44,028 nucleotides of DNA from Oscillospiraceae bacterium (lineage in GTDB: Bacteria; Bacillota; Clostridia; Oscillospirales; Acutalibacteraceae), in assembly GCA_015065505.1 (NCBI GenBank), contig SVQE01000014.1, positions 1-44,028 on the forward strand. Direction: 5' to 3'. Below are positions 24,121 through 33,103 of the stretch, piece after piece. Within the stretch, counting starts at the first letter, position 1. Every line of letters starts with the position of its first letter. Both the position numbers and the translations under genes were made by a program. The notes beneath the pieces are model-generated. The model was not told the origin of the DNA and ran no database searches. It saw only the letters and a list, made by a program, of their open reading frames with translations.

Positions 24121-24157
24121 TTTTTTACCTCAATGTATGATAAATTATTAATAAAAA

Positions 24158-25081
24158 CTATATTGCTAACTTACTTTTTATTAGTTTGACGCCTCTCCTG
24201 AAAATACTTACTCCGAAAATTCGTCCCACAACGTCGCATTTTCTTCCAAAACTCAGTTTTTTATAATATTCCTTTTCAGTCTCTGTCATAGATTTATGAC
24301 CAAATAATATGGCATCTGCTAAAATATTATCCATCATACGATTTGTATTAATTTTATCACCAAATTTTTCATCAATAAGCAATCCACAATTAAAGAGTAA
24401 CAGGGCTTTTTTTTCTATAGGTAACGAAGAGTAATTTTCACCGTGGAAGTGAACAATCCGATAAGTTGCAGTTATATCCGGCAGAATTCCGATATTGCCA
24501 TCACAAAGCAACATTGCCTGTGTATAGTTATCCAATCTATTTCTTTCGTGCAAAAGATCTATATACTTTTCCTTATTGCGAAATAAAAGAGATTGTAAAA
24601 AAGGAGAAATAGGCTTCTTTTCGTAGTCTTTAATAGAAAATTCTTCTTTATTAATATTCTTATCCCAATCCTTTGGCATTTTTAATGGATTACCAAATTC
24701 ATCAACCGCATTCAGATGTGTTACCACAGCTGATTTTTCAGGATGCGCTTCCATATAATCATACTGCATCTGCAACTTGTTTTCATTGCACCAGAAATCA
24801 TCGCCTTCAAGGATAGCAATATATTTTCCTTTTACTAATTCAAGTGCTCTAATTTGAGTAAAAGCTCCCTTTGTATTTTCCGGAAGTAATACAAGTTTAA
24901 TTAAATCAGGATATTTTCTTTTGTACTCGAGTAATATTTCCTGTGTTTTATCACTTGAGCAATCATCCGAAACAATAATTTCGTATTCAAAATTAGTCAT
25001 TTGCGCCAAAACGCTATCTAAGGTCTGGGAAATATATTTTTCAAAATTATATGATATCACACAAACGCTTACTTCAACCAT
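24158..25081 (-). CDS. Family 2 glycosyltransferase
   Basis: This protein has 307 residues with a GT-A fold. The opening VSVCVISYNFEKYISQTLDS, the nucleotide-binding DDCSSD (39-44) and the metal site EGDDFW (92-97) are intact. The C-terminal part is less conserved and determines the acceptor. It would add one sugar from a nucleotide donor to the lipid-linked repeat unit on the inner membrane face. It lies between rmlB and the SDR gene, so rhamnose or a related 6-deoxysugar is a plausible donor, but GT2 sequences do not reveal this. The ATG follows AAAAGGAG. Confidence 0.88.
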   Translation of the reverse strand: MVEVSVCVISYNFEKYISQTLDSVLAQMTNFEYEIIVSDDCSSDKTQEILLEYKRKYPDLIKLVLLPENTKGAFTQIRALELVKGKYIAILEGDDFWCNENKLQMQYDYMEAHPEKSAVVTHLNAVDEFGNPLKMPKDWDKNINKEEFSIKDYEKKPISPFLQSLLFRNKEKYIDLLHERNRLDNYTQAMLLCDGNIGILPDITATYRIVHFHGENYSSLPIEKKALLLFNCGLLIDEKFGDKINTNRMMDNILADAILFGHKSMTETEKEYYKKLSFGRKCDVVGRIFGVSIFRRGVKLIKSKLAI

Positions 25082-25122
25082 ATGTTCTCCTTTTCAAAGC
25101 TAAATCAATTTGAATTTTGCTT

Positions 25123-26142
25123 TTATCTGTTTAAATACATTTTCTCGTAATAATCTTGATATTCACCTGAAATAATGGTTTCCCACCACTCTTTGTTATC
25201 AAGATACCATTGAATTGTTTTTTTAATTCCGTCTTTAAACATTGTTTCGGGCAGCCAACCAAGCTCATTATGAATCTTTGTAGGATCTATAGCATAGCGC
25301 ATATCGTGACCCTTTCTGTCTGCAACATAAGTAATAAGACTCTCGGGCTTGCCAAGCTCTTTACAAATCAGCTTAACAATATCGATATTCTTCATTTCAT
25401 TATGACCGCCGATGTTATAAACCTCGCCAACTCTGCCTTTGTGAATAATAAGGTCAATTGCCTTGCAGTGGTCCTCAACATAAAGCCAGTCACGAACATT
25501 AAGTCCTTCACCATAAACGGGAAGAGGCTTATCATTAAGCGCATTTGCAATCATAAGCGGAATAAGCTTTTCAGGAAAGTGATATGGTCCGTAGTTATTT
25601 GAGCAGCGGCTGATTGTAACAGGCAACCCAAATGTTCTGTAATATGCCAGAACAAGAAGGTCTGCGCCTGCCTTTGATGATGAATATGGTGAGGATGTAT
25701 GAATCGGGGTTTCCTCTGTAAAGAATAAATCAGGTCTGTCAAGAGGAAGGTCGCCGTATACCTCATCCGTTGATACCTGGTGGTATCTCTGAATACCGTA
25801 TTTTCTGCAGGCATCCATAAGAGTCTGAGTGCCGAGAATATTTGTTTTAAGGAAAACACCCGGGTCTTCAATAGAACGGTCTACATGGCTCTCTGCAGCA
25901 AAGTTTACAACAATATCGGGATGCTCTTCTTCAAAAAGCTTTTCAACTGCTTCCCTATCGCATATATCAGCTTTAACAAATCTGAAATTCGGGTTGTCCA
26001 TAACAGGAGCAAGAGTTGAAAGATTTCCCGCATATGTAAGCTTATCAAGACAAACAATTCTATAATCGGGATGTTCCTTAAGCATATGGAATATGAAATT
26101 CGAGCCAATAAAGCCTGCTCCGCCTGTTACTATAATAGTCAT
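25123..26142 (-). CDS. rmlB: dTDP-glucose 4,6-dehydratase
   Basis: This protein has 339 residues of RmlB type. The NAD motif [11 protein letters not shown] starts at residue 6, followed by '[12 protein letters not shown]', the catalytic T125-D126-E127 in [11 protein letters not shown]153-x3-K157 in SPYSSSKAG, and '[19 protein letters not shown]'. It converts dTDP-glucose to dTDP-4-keto-6-deoxyglucose, the branch point for rhamnose (via RmlC) and for 4-amino sugars (via the VioA-like aminotransferase in this cluster). The start overlaps the rmlA stop by 4 bases (ATGA) and has an AGGAGG site, so rmlA and rmlB are coupled. Confidence 0.97.
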   Translation of the reverse strand: MTIIVTGGAGFIGSNFIFHMLKEHPDYRIVCLDKLTYAGNLSTLAPVMDNPNFRFVKADICDREAVEKLFEEEHPDIVVNFAAESHVDRSIEDPGVFLKTNILGTQTLMDACRKYGIQRYHQVSTDEVYGDLPLDRPDLFFTEETPIHTSSPYSSSKAGADLLVLAYYRTFGLPVTISRCSNNYGPYHFPEKLIPLMIANALNDKPLPVYGEGLNVRDWLYVEDHCKAIDLIIHKGRVGEVYNIGGHNEMKNIDIVKLICKELGKPESLITYVADRKGHDMRYAIDPTKIHNELGWLPETMFKDGIKKTIQWYLDNKEWWETIISGEYQDYYEKMYLNR

Positions 26143-27038
26143 TCTTTTATTCCTCCTAATGTTTCATCAGTTGCAACCTTTTTAAGATACTTACCGTAAT
26201 CTGATTTACCGTATTTATCGGCAGATTCAATAAGCTTTTCTTTTGATATCATTCCCATACGGAATGCTATTTCTTCAGGTGCAGAAATACGGATACCCTG
26301 CTGCTTCTGAATTGTCTGAACAAAATCAGCTGCATCAATAAGGCTTTCCATAGTTCCTGTGTCAAGCCAAGCAAAGCCTCTTCCAAGAAGCTTAACATCA
26401 AGCTCACCGCTTTCAAGGAAAACTCTGTTTAAATCGGTTATTTCAAGCTCACCACGAGCAGACGGTTTCTGTGCCTTTGCATATTCAACGCAGCGGTTAT
26501 CATAGAAATATAATCCTGTTATTGCCCAGCTTGATTTCGGATGCTCGGGTTTTTCTTCAACAGAAAGCACCTTACCTGTTTTATCAAACTCAACAATTCC
26601 GAAACGCTCGGGATCGTCAACGTGATAACCGAAAACAGTTGCTCTGTGATTCTTTTCTGCATTTTCCTTTGCCTTTGCAAGAATAGAACCAAAGCCTGCG
26701 CCATAGAAGATATTATCCCCTAAAATCATAGCACAGCAATCGTCGCCAATGAACTCTTCACCGAGAATGAATGCCTGAGCAAGTCCGTCCGGTGAAGGTT
26801 GAACCTTATAACTGAGTTTTATTCCATACTGGCTGCCATCACCGAGCAATCGCTCAAAATTCGGCAAATCAGTAGGAGTTGAAATGATAAGAATATCATC
26901 AATTCCTGCAAGCATCAAAGTGCTGAGAGGATAATAAACCATAGGTTTATCATAAATAGGAAGCAATTGCTTCGAGGTTACCATTGTCAGCGGATATAGC
27001 CTTGTTCCGCTGCCGCCTGCTAAAATAATACCTTTCAT
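26139..27038 (-). CDS. rmlA: Glucose-1-phosphate thymidylyltransferase
   Basis: This protein has 299 residues. The signature '[16 protein letters not shown]' opens the protein. '[18 protein letters not shown]', the metal site 'ILGDNIFYG' and '[22 protein letters not shown]' complete the RmlA pattern. It joins glucose-1-phosphate and dTTP into dTDP-glucose, the first step for the dTDP-deoxysugars here. It overlaps rmlB by 4 bases and follows the VioA-like gene by 9 bases. Length and motifs are normal. Confidence 0.97.
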   Translation of the reverse strand: MKGIILAGGSGTRLYPLTMVTSKQLLPIYDKPMVYYPLSTLMLAGIDDILIISTPTDLPNFERLLGDGSQYGIKLSYKVQPSPDGLAQAFILGEEFIGDDCCAMILGDNIFYGAGFGSILAKAKENAEKNHRATVFGYHVDDPERFGIVEFDKTGKVLSVEEKPEHPKSSWAITGLYFYDNRCVEYAKAQKPSARGELEITDLNRVFLESGELDVKLLGRGFAWLDTGTMESLIDAADFVQTIQKQQGIRISAPEEIAFRMGMISKEKLIESADKYGKSDYGKYLKKVATDETLGGIKE

Positions 27039-27047
27039 AATAGTTCC

Positions 27048-28142
27048 TCACTTCTTTAAGATTACATCACAGATTCTTTCAACATCTTCAACGCTTAAAT
27101 CAGCATATAGCGGAAGAGTTAAAACCTTTTGGGATATTTCAAGCGCAACAGGAGTCTGATTTGCATCATATATATCCTTATAACAATCAAATGTATTGGT
27201 TATCGGATAGAAATATTTTCTTGCAAGAATTTCATTATCAAGTAAATTATTTGCAACTTCATCCCTTGTAAGTCCGAATACATCCTTATCAAACAAAACG
27301 GGAAAATATGCATAATTTGTCTGAACATCATCCTGTGGCTTGCATATAGCGATACCTTCAATACCGCTAAGTCTTTTTCTGTATTTCTCAACAACTTTTT
27401 TTCTTTTTGCAATTTCATCATCAAGGTGGCGAAGATTGCATATTCCCATAGCAGCACAGAATTCATTCATTTTTGCATTTGCGCCAACAGCATCAACGGT
27501 TTCAGGTCCGCGGATACCAAAGTTTTTAAGTCGGTATAAATCAAGACCGTATGCGTCATCACTAAAACACACTGCTCCGCCTTCTATGCTGTGGAAAACT
27601 TTAGTAGCGTGGAAAGAAAACATTGAAGCATCTCCAAACGAACCTATTCCCCTGCCCTTATATTTAACACCGAAAGCATGGGCAGCATCATAAATTACTT
27701 TAAGATTATGCTCCTTTGCAATTCTTTCTATTTCTTCAATATTGCAGATATTCCCATATACATGAACAGGAATTATAGCACTTGTTTTTTCTGTTATGAG
27801 TGCTTCAATCTTACCGACATCAATTGTATAAGTATCGGGGTCAATATCGCAGAAAACGGGAGTTAACCCGTTACGAACAATAGCATGGGTTGTTGAAGCG
27901 AAGGTAAACGGAGTTGTTATAACCTCGCCGGTTAATCCCATTGCCTGAATTGCCATTTCAAGCGCCATATGACCGTTGCAGAATAAATCAATCTTTTCTA
28001 CGTCAAGATATTCAATTAAATCAGCCTGAAACTTTTTATGCTTCGGACCCATATTGGTTAGCCATCGGCTATCCCATATTTCTTTAATTTCATTGCAGTA
28101 TTCTTCAAAATACGGCATTGAAGAACGGGTTACATTAATCAT
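27048..28142 (-). CDS. DegT/DnrJ-family sugar aminotransferase, VioA-like
   Basis: This protein has 364 residues. The PLP site has Asp152 (VIYDAAHAFGV) and Lys181 in SFHATKVFHSIEGG. 'RWLTNMGPKH' near 26-35, 'GEVITTPFTFASTTHAIVRN' and 'IIPVHVYGN' resemble VioA-type aminotransferases, which transaminate dTDP-4-keto-6-deoxyglucose to dTDP-4-amino-4,6-dideoxyglucose (viosamine). The gene lies just before rmlA and rmlB, which make that substrate. Alternatives within the family are the 4-amino-galactose (Fuc4N) or 3-amino isomers. The acylating enzyme that usually follows could be the GNAT protein at 40815-41891. The start, ATG at 28142, has a TAGGA site. Confidence 0.87.
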   Translation of the reverse strand: MINVTRSSMPYFEEYCNEIKEIWDSRWLTNMGPKHKKFQADLIEYLDVEKIDLFCNGHMALEMAIQAMGLTGEVITTPFTFASTTHAIVRNGLTPVFCDIDPDTYTIDVGKIEALITEKTSAIIPVHVYGNICNIEEIERIAKEHNLKVIYDAAHAFGVKYKGRGIGSFGDASMFSFHATKVFHSIEGGAVCFSDDAYGLDLYRLKNFGIRGPETVDAVGANAKMNEFCAAMGICNLRHLDDEIAKRKKVVEKYRKRLSGIEGIAICKPQDDVQTNYAYFPVLFDKDVFGLTRDEVANNLLDNEILARKYFYPITNTFDCYKDIYDANQTPVALEISQKVLTLPLYADLSVEDVERICDVILKK

Positions 28143-28151
28143 AATATTATC

Positions 28152-29561
28152 CTACTCAATTACGTAATTGCCTCTATATTTTTTATAACTTCTAATAGCA
28201 AATATTATTCCTAACAAAACCCATCCGGCAACAATTATCCATTCCTGCCATGTTAATGAGCAATTAGTTCCCGGAATAATATACATTCCTGCCATTACGC
28301 CGGACATCAAGACAGCAATTGTACCAACAATTCTATAATGCTTTATTTTGTACGGTCTGTTCATATCAGGCATCTTTTTTCTAAGTCTCAAAAATGAAAG
28401 AGAAACCATGCAATATGCTAAACAACAAGTAAAGTTAGCAGCGTCAACAACCCAAATCAACATAGTTCTTCCGAAGAAAGGAGAAATAATCGACAATGCA
28501 CCAATTAATAATAATGCAGTTATTGGTGTTTTATTTTTACTATGTAATTTTGAAAAAACTTTAGGAAGCATATTTGATTCAGCCATCGAATATATTGCTC
28601 TACTTCCACCGATAAGAAATGAATTCCAGCTGGTAATAATACCGCAAAGACCCCCTATGATTAAAATCTTTGCCATTGCACTACTATTAAAAGCTTTTGC
28701 CATTGCATCAGCAGTTACGAGACCTGTTGTATTCATAGAAGTTGAAATATCTTCTGAATTAAGTATATATCCAACTGCAAAAACTATTAAAACATAGAAT
28801 GCAACTGCCAGAACAATTGAAAGAAGCATAAGTTTTCCGATTTTCTTCAAAGGCACTTTAATCTCTTCTGCTGCCTGAGGAATAACATCAAATCCAAAGA
28901 AAAAGAACGGAGTCATAATAGCTACTTTCAAAATATTCATAGTAACTTCATTACTGTTTGAACCGATAAAAACCTGACCGTTTAAGTTGCTTATATCACC
29001 TGAAAAAGCAGAAGCAGCTACTAGAACAATACCAACAGCAGCAATTATAATTGTAAGTAATTTTTGGAGAATCGCTGCCTTCTTTGTACCTATAATATTT
29101 AGAATAACTACCAACGCGCTCATTACAATTGATACAATTACCCAACTCCAATATACATCAAAACCGTTAACAGTATACATGTATCCTTTTAAAATATTTG
29201 GAAAGATATACTGGAGTATTGTTGGAAATGAAACTGCTTCATAACAAACAACACCTATATAACTGAGTATTATTGCCCATGTGCATATATATGAACCTAC
29301 AGGTCCAAATGCCTTGAAACTAAAAACATGCTCGCCTCCGCATAACGGCATTGCTGTTGTTAATTCAGCATAACATAGTCCAACGAAATAAATCATTATT
29401 CCGCCAATCAAAAACCCGATTATAGTACCTAAAATTCCGCCTTGCTGAATCCACATTCCCGATGAAACTACCCAGCCCCAACCAATCATTGCTCCAAAAG
29501 CAACAACGAGAATGTCACTGGATCTTAACACCGGATTGAATTTGCTCTGGTTATCATTCAT
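28152..29561 (-). CDS. APC-superfamily amino-acid permease
   Basis: This protein has 469 residues and about twelve membrane helices. The start is the ATG at 29561, six bases after GTGGAGGAG; an upstream GTG lies inside the ribosome site. The first helix carries 'AFGAMIGWGWVVSSG', the unwound substrate site of APC transporters, followed by 'YAELTTAMPLCGGEHVF' and 'FFFFGFDVIPQAAEEIK', common to the family. It would import or exchange an amino acid or amine at the cytoplasmic membrane. A permease in the middle of a glycan cluster is unusual. Lying 27 bases after the opine-type dehydrogenase, it probably serves the amino-acid branch formed with the two ATP-grasp enzymes. Confidence 0.9.
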   Translation of the reverse strand: MNDNQSKFNPVLRSSDILVVAFGAMIGWGWVVSSGMWIQQGGILGTIIGFLIGGIMIYFVGLCYAELTTAMPLCGGEHVFSFKAFGPVGSYICTWAIILSYIGVVCYEAVSFPTILQYIFPNILKGYMYTVNGFDVYWSWVIVSIVMSALVVILNIIGTKKAAILQKLLTIIIAAVGIVLVAASAFSGDISNLNGQVFIGSNSNEVTMNILKVAIMTPFFFFGFDVIPQAAEEIKVPLKKIGKLMLLSIVLAVAFYVLIVFAVGYILNSEDISTSMNTTGLVTADAMAKAFNSSAMAKILIIGGLCGIITSWNSFLIGGSRAIYSMAESNMLPKVFSKLHSKNKTPITALLLIGALSIISPFFGRTMLIWVVDAANFTCCLAYCMVSLSFLRLRKKMPDMNRPYKIKHYRIVGTIAVLMSGVMAGMYIIPGTNCSLTWQEWIIVAGWVLLGIIFAIRSYKKYRGNYVIE

Positions 29562-29588
29562 TGATAACTCCTCCACATCATTTATTCT

Positions 29589-30686
29589 TTATTCAACAAC
29601 TCCGGTCTGAAGATAATTCTTAATTTGATCAACTGTCATATTATCCAGACCAACCTTTTCTAATGTGCGTCCGGTTGCCCAGTAATTTTCATTCTTTAAA
29701 GCACCTGCAAGATTAACAACAGATTGCATTAAAGGCGTTTTTACTCCGGCTGAGGCAGCAACACTCGACATACATACCAAAGTGTAAGGAGCATCCTCAA
29801 CTAAATATCTTCCGTTCAAATCATTAGGACCTTCGAGGGGTAAAAAGATATCTGTGCTTCCTTGAATACATTCATAGACAGTATCTTTTCTCGGACAATA
29901 GCCCATATTGTAAAGCCTGTCTTTAATATCAATTTCTTCATATCCAAACGCTTTGCATATATTTTTGCGCTCATCATCAATTAACTGAATAACATTTCCG
30001 ACCGATGGAGTAATACCTTCTTTATAGTGATAGTGCTTTTTGTAGTATTCAATCTTACCTGCATTTAATACTACCGGTGCCGGATGTGTTGTTCCGTTAC
30101 CGTTATTAAGTCCGGTTTCTAAAACATCACTCATCATCTTTAAATTTGGATATAAAGGATGAATCAAATCATACATTTCCTGGTTATAAACAGCCGGAAA
30201 AGCCGCAAAGTACATAACATCAGTAATAAGAGATATATTAACACCGTCTGTACCAACTCTTCTTGCTGTATATGGCAATGTGTGTACCTCGGCGAGTTTA
30301 ACACCTTCAAGTTTGTTGTTATCTCTTAATACCTTAGCAAAAACAAGTGCACCGCCTGTGCTTCCGGGTGACAAGAATATCTTATCACCTTTCTTAATAT
30401 AAGGCGCAATTTTTTTGGCAACATCTTCATGTGCAAAAGATGGTAAAACGGGGATTATTAAATCATAGTCACTCATTGCAACATCGATATCATTAGTTAT
30501 TTCATAAATCGGAATGTCACCTACTGGACCAACTCCGGTAGTTTTAATAATTTTAGTATCTCTTATTGCATCGAAATTCTTTTTGTGTTCTTCCTGAACA
30601 AACAAGGTTATTTGGTGTCCTCTTGATGAAAGATCGGCAGCAGTAGCAAAAGCACCGTTTCCACATCCAATTACAGTTATTTTCAT
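29589..30686 (-). CDS. Opine/octopine dehydrogenase family protein
   Basis: This protein has 365 residues. An N-terminal NAD(P)-binding fold (VIGCGNGAFATAADL, 5-19) is followed by the opine-dehydrogenase domain, including the catalytic-type His201 in NGTTHPAPVVLNAG. Family members reductively join the amine of an amino acid to a 2-keto acid such as pyruvate, giving an N-(1-carboxyalkyl) amino acid, or run the reverse. The gene is flanked by an APC permease and two ATP-grasp ligases, with 16-27-base gaps and an AGGAGGT site. No nicotianamine-synthase-like partner, as in staphylopine-type metallophore loci, is present. Glycans decorated with N-(1-carboxyethyl)-alanine or -lysine are known in enterobacteria, so a sugar-decorating role is possible; this is inference. 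Confidence 0.87.
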   Translation of the reverse strand: MKITVIGCGNGAFATAADLSSRGHQITLFVQEEHKKNFDAIRDTKIIKTTGVGPVGDIPIYEITNDIDVAMSDYDLIIPVLPSFAHEDVAKKIAPYIKKGDKIFLSPGSTGGALVFAKVLRDNNKLEGVKLAEVHTLPYTARRVGTDGVNISLITDVMYFAAFPAVYNQEMYDLIHPLYPNLKMMSDVLETGLNNGNGTTHPAPVVLNAGKIEYYKKHYHYKEGITPSVGNVIQLIDDERKNICKAFGYEEIDIKDRLYNMGYCPRKDTVYECIQGSTDIFLPLEGPNDLNGRYLVEDAPYTLVCMSSVAASAGVKTPLMQSVVNLAGALKNENYWATGRTLEKVGLDNMTVDQIKNYLQTGVVE

Positions 30687-30702
30687 AATATACCTCCTAT
30701 TA

Positions 30703-31986
30703 TTACAATTCTATACTTTCGGGATTAAACTTTTCCATTAACATGGATTTACCATCTTTGTTTAATACATCAAAAATTCCATTCATATAGTTAATTGTTG
30801 ATTTTACATCATCAATAGATTTCTCAACAAAATGAATAGTTAGAGCGGGCTTGTCAACGATTCTATCATTATAGTAATTATTGCCTTCAAAAGCGTTTTG
30901 AATTGTTGCAGCAACAGAGTCGATTTTTCTTATATCTTCAAGACCGATAATCTTGTTCACTGTCTCATCTTTTCCGCTAAGTAAAAAATTATACGAAACT
31001 GCAAAATCTTTGAAAATTGCTATCTTCTTATCAATACAATCAATATCATTAATCATTTTTCCCGTTAAAGCATATCGGATTACCATATCAATTGAATTGA
31101 ATTTCAGAACTTCTTCCTCAAGATTATAAAAAGCACCGCCCAATCTACAACCCATTTCATAAAATGTTATCTTATTCCCATCGAAATGACCCTGTAGGAA
31201 TATTAATCCATCGGTAAAGCCTTCTGCTTTAAACATATTAATTACTTTATCATTGATTTCTTCATAGTATTGATTCAGAAACAGAGATGGTGCAATACTG
31301 AAATTTGCGTAATTTACGGCACTTAATCTATCTGAACAAGTATATCTGTCAAAGCTCTCAAGAAGTCTAAATTCTCCATCAACAGCAATATAATCAAGTA
31401 AGAATTCTCTTCCTGTGATATATTGCTCAACTAAAACAATATCCGTATCAGAAAAACTCTTTGCCTTAGAAAACTGTTCTTTAAACTCACACACATTATA
31501 ACATACACCCGCACCTCTTGAACCGCTTGCATCAAGAGGCTTAACAAAAACAGGAAAAGCAATACTCTCAATAAGCTCATCACTTAAGTCACTTCCAATA
31601 AAAAGTGTTTCTGGAACCGGGACATCATACTTTTTACAAGTTTCTTTAAAAACAGTTTTATTTGTTGCCATATTTATCATTTTTTCTGTTGCATAATATG
31701 GCAAGTTCAATCTTTTACAAACCTCATAACATGGTTTCAATAATACATCAAAAAAGCCTGTAGTGACTCCGTCGACCTTTTCTTTTCTGCAAAAAGCAAC
31801 TATTGCATCAACATCAGTGGCATCAATATCAACACCTCTATCCGCAATTTTTTTTCCAATCGAGTCTTCGTAGAAGTCAGCTGCAATAACATATGCGCCC
31901 ATTGCTTTTGCATGATTAATTATTTCTACAGCAAGACCCTTTGCTCCAAGCACTAAAAGCTTTTTACCCTCAAATTCTTTGCTCAT
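30703..31986 (-). CDS. ATP-grasp ligase (first of two)
   Basis: This protein has 427 residues. An N-terminal Rossmann-like domain (LLVLGAKGLAVEI near 10-22) is followed by an ATP-grasp domain with the nucleotide Lys in 'FPVFVKPLDASGSRGAG' and a metal site reading EMGCRLGG. In the usual E-x-N-x-R the Asn is replaced by Gly; related glycan-cluster proteins that I recall show a similar EMGxRL form. A C-terminal extension of about 130 residues follows. ATP-grasp enzymes activate a carboxylate as acyl phosphate and join it to an amine or thiol. It lies 16 bases upstream of the opine dehydrogenase, so an amino acid or opine may be its substrate. The ribosome site is AAAAGGAG. Confidence 0.85.
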   Translation of the reverse strand: MSKEFEGKKLLVLGAKGLAVEIINHAKAMGAYVIAADFYEDSIGKKIADRGVDIDATDVDAIVAFCRKEKVDGVTTGFFDVLLKPCYEVCKRLNLPYYATEKMINMATNKTVFKETCKKYDVPVPETLFIGSDLSDELIESIAFPVFVKPLDASGSRGAGVCYNVCEFKEQFSKAKSFSDTDIVLVEQYITGREFLLDYIAVDGEFRLLESFDRYTCSDRLSAVNYANFSIAPSLFLNQYYEEINDKVINMFKAEGFTDGLIFLQGHFDGNKITFYEMGCRLGGAFYNLEEEVLKFNSIDMVIRYALTGKMINDIDCIDKKIAIFKDFAVSYNFLLSGKDETVNKIIGLEDIRKIDSVAATIQNAFEGNNYYNDRIVDKPALTIHFVEKSIDDVKSTINYMNGIFDVLNKDGKSMLMEKFNPESIEL

Positions 31987-32030
31987 TAATTCACTCCTTT
32001 TTTGCTTTCAGATTATTAATGCATTTAGAT

Positions 32031-33056
32031 TTATTCATTAAGAAAAATGATATTTATATCCTTTTGTAATAAACAATTTTCTTTGTAATCAAATATTCTT
32101 TTATCATTTTCTTCATTATTAATCCAATTAATTATTGCTTTAGGTAAGTTTACACCTGCCATATGGCTAAAAGGATATCCTCCACCGAAACGAGCATTCA
32201 TTTCCAATACAAACACTTCATTATTATCCGATAGAAAAACATCAACATCTAAATTTGATATATGTTTTATATGCTTCGACAGCTCTCTACCCGTTTTTTC
32301 GAAAACTCCGTTATTAACTGTTTGTGCACAATCAGTTTCACCGGCACGCATAGCAATTTTCTTCTTAACAATTGTATTTTGATATAAACCATCTAAATCA
32401 TTAATAACATCCATGCCATATTCCTGTCCATTAATCTTTTGTTGGATTAACACACAATGGTCTTTATCAATTGAAGATTCATATTTCAAATAAGTGTTAT
32501 GAACTTCTCTTTTCACTTTTTTATAGAATACAGTTAATTCATCAATATTATCAGCTTTAAAAACTGAAATTGAACCCATTCCCCAACGAGGCTTAACGAA
32601 TAACGGAAATGATAATTCACCTTCTTTAATATCTTTTTCAGCTTCTGCTAAATCTATATAGGTTTTAGGAACATTAAAATTGTTTTTTAAAAGAAATAAA
32701 TACGTTTTCCATTTATCATTGCAGATTTCGACGGTACTAAGATTAGAAACAATTACATTTATACCATTTTTGTTAAACAATTCCTTATTTTTAGACAAAA
32801 TCGGCAAATCAATATCAAAAAGAGATATAATTACTTTAATATTATTCTTTTTACAATATTCAATTAGAAAAGGAATATAATTTTCATCATATATCAAAGG
32901 GGTAACAACGCATCCGTCTGCAACTCTAAATGCAGGACTTAATTCTGAACTGTTAGCCACAAATACCTTGCCTTTTCCATTTAACACATCTTTAAAATAG
33001 TTCACCATATAACTTCTTCGGCCAACAGAAGTTAATAGAATGTTCACATTATTCAA
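32031..33056 (-). CDS. ATP-grasp ligase (second of two), CarB-like
   Basis: This protein has 341 residues. No ATG suits the ribosome site; the TTG at 33056, seven bases after TGGAGGA, gives the start M-N-N-V-N-I-L-L-T-S. The N-terminal 'LLTSVGRRSYMVNYF' and the ATP-grasp domain match short CarB-like ATP-grasp proteins. The domain carries the lysine in 'FPLFVKPRWGMGSIS' and an intact metal motif 'VLEMNARFGGGYPFSHMAG'. Such proteins occur in capsule loci of many bacteria, with mostly unknown substrates. It pairs with the other ATP-grasp gene 44 bases downstream and differs clearly from it. Two ligases could form two successive amide bonds, for example opine to sugar amine, or amino acid to amino acid. 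Confidence 0.84.
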   Translation of the reverse strand: MNNVNILLTSVGRRSYMVNYFKDVLNGKGKVFVANSSELSPAFRVADGCVVTPLIYDENYIPFLIEYCKKNNIKVIISLFDIDLPILSKNKELFNKNGINVIVSNLSTVEICNDKWKTYLFLLKNNFNVPKTYIDLAEAEKDIKEGELSFPLFVKPRWGMGSISVFKADNIDELTVFYKKVKREVHNTYLKYESSIDKDHCVLIQQKINGQEYGMDVINDLDGLYQNTIVKKKIAMRAGETDCAQTVNNGVFEKTGRELSKHIKHISNLDVDVFLSDNNEVFVLEMNARFGGGYPFSHMAGVNLPKAIINWINNEENDKRIFDYKENCLLQKDINIIFLNE

Positions 33057-33103
33057 AGCACAATCCTCCACATATTAAGTCAAAAAGAAATATTTACATA
33101 TAT

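Noticed and set aside
29589-33056. A staphylopine-like metallophore locus based on the opine dehydrogenase
   Set aside because: No nicotianamine-synthase-like gene, no metallophore exporter and no ABC importer are near; the setting is a glycan cluster.
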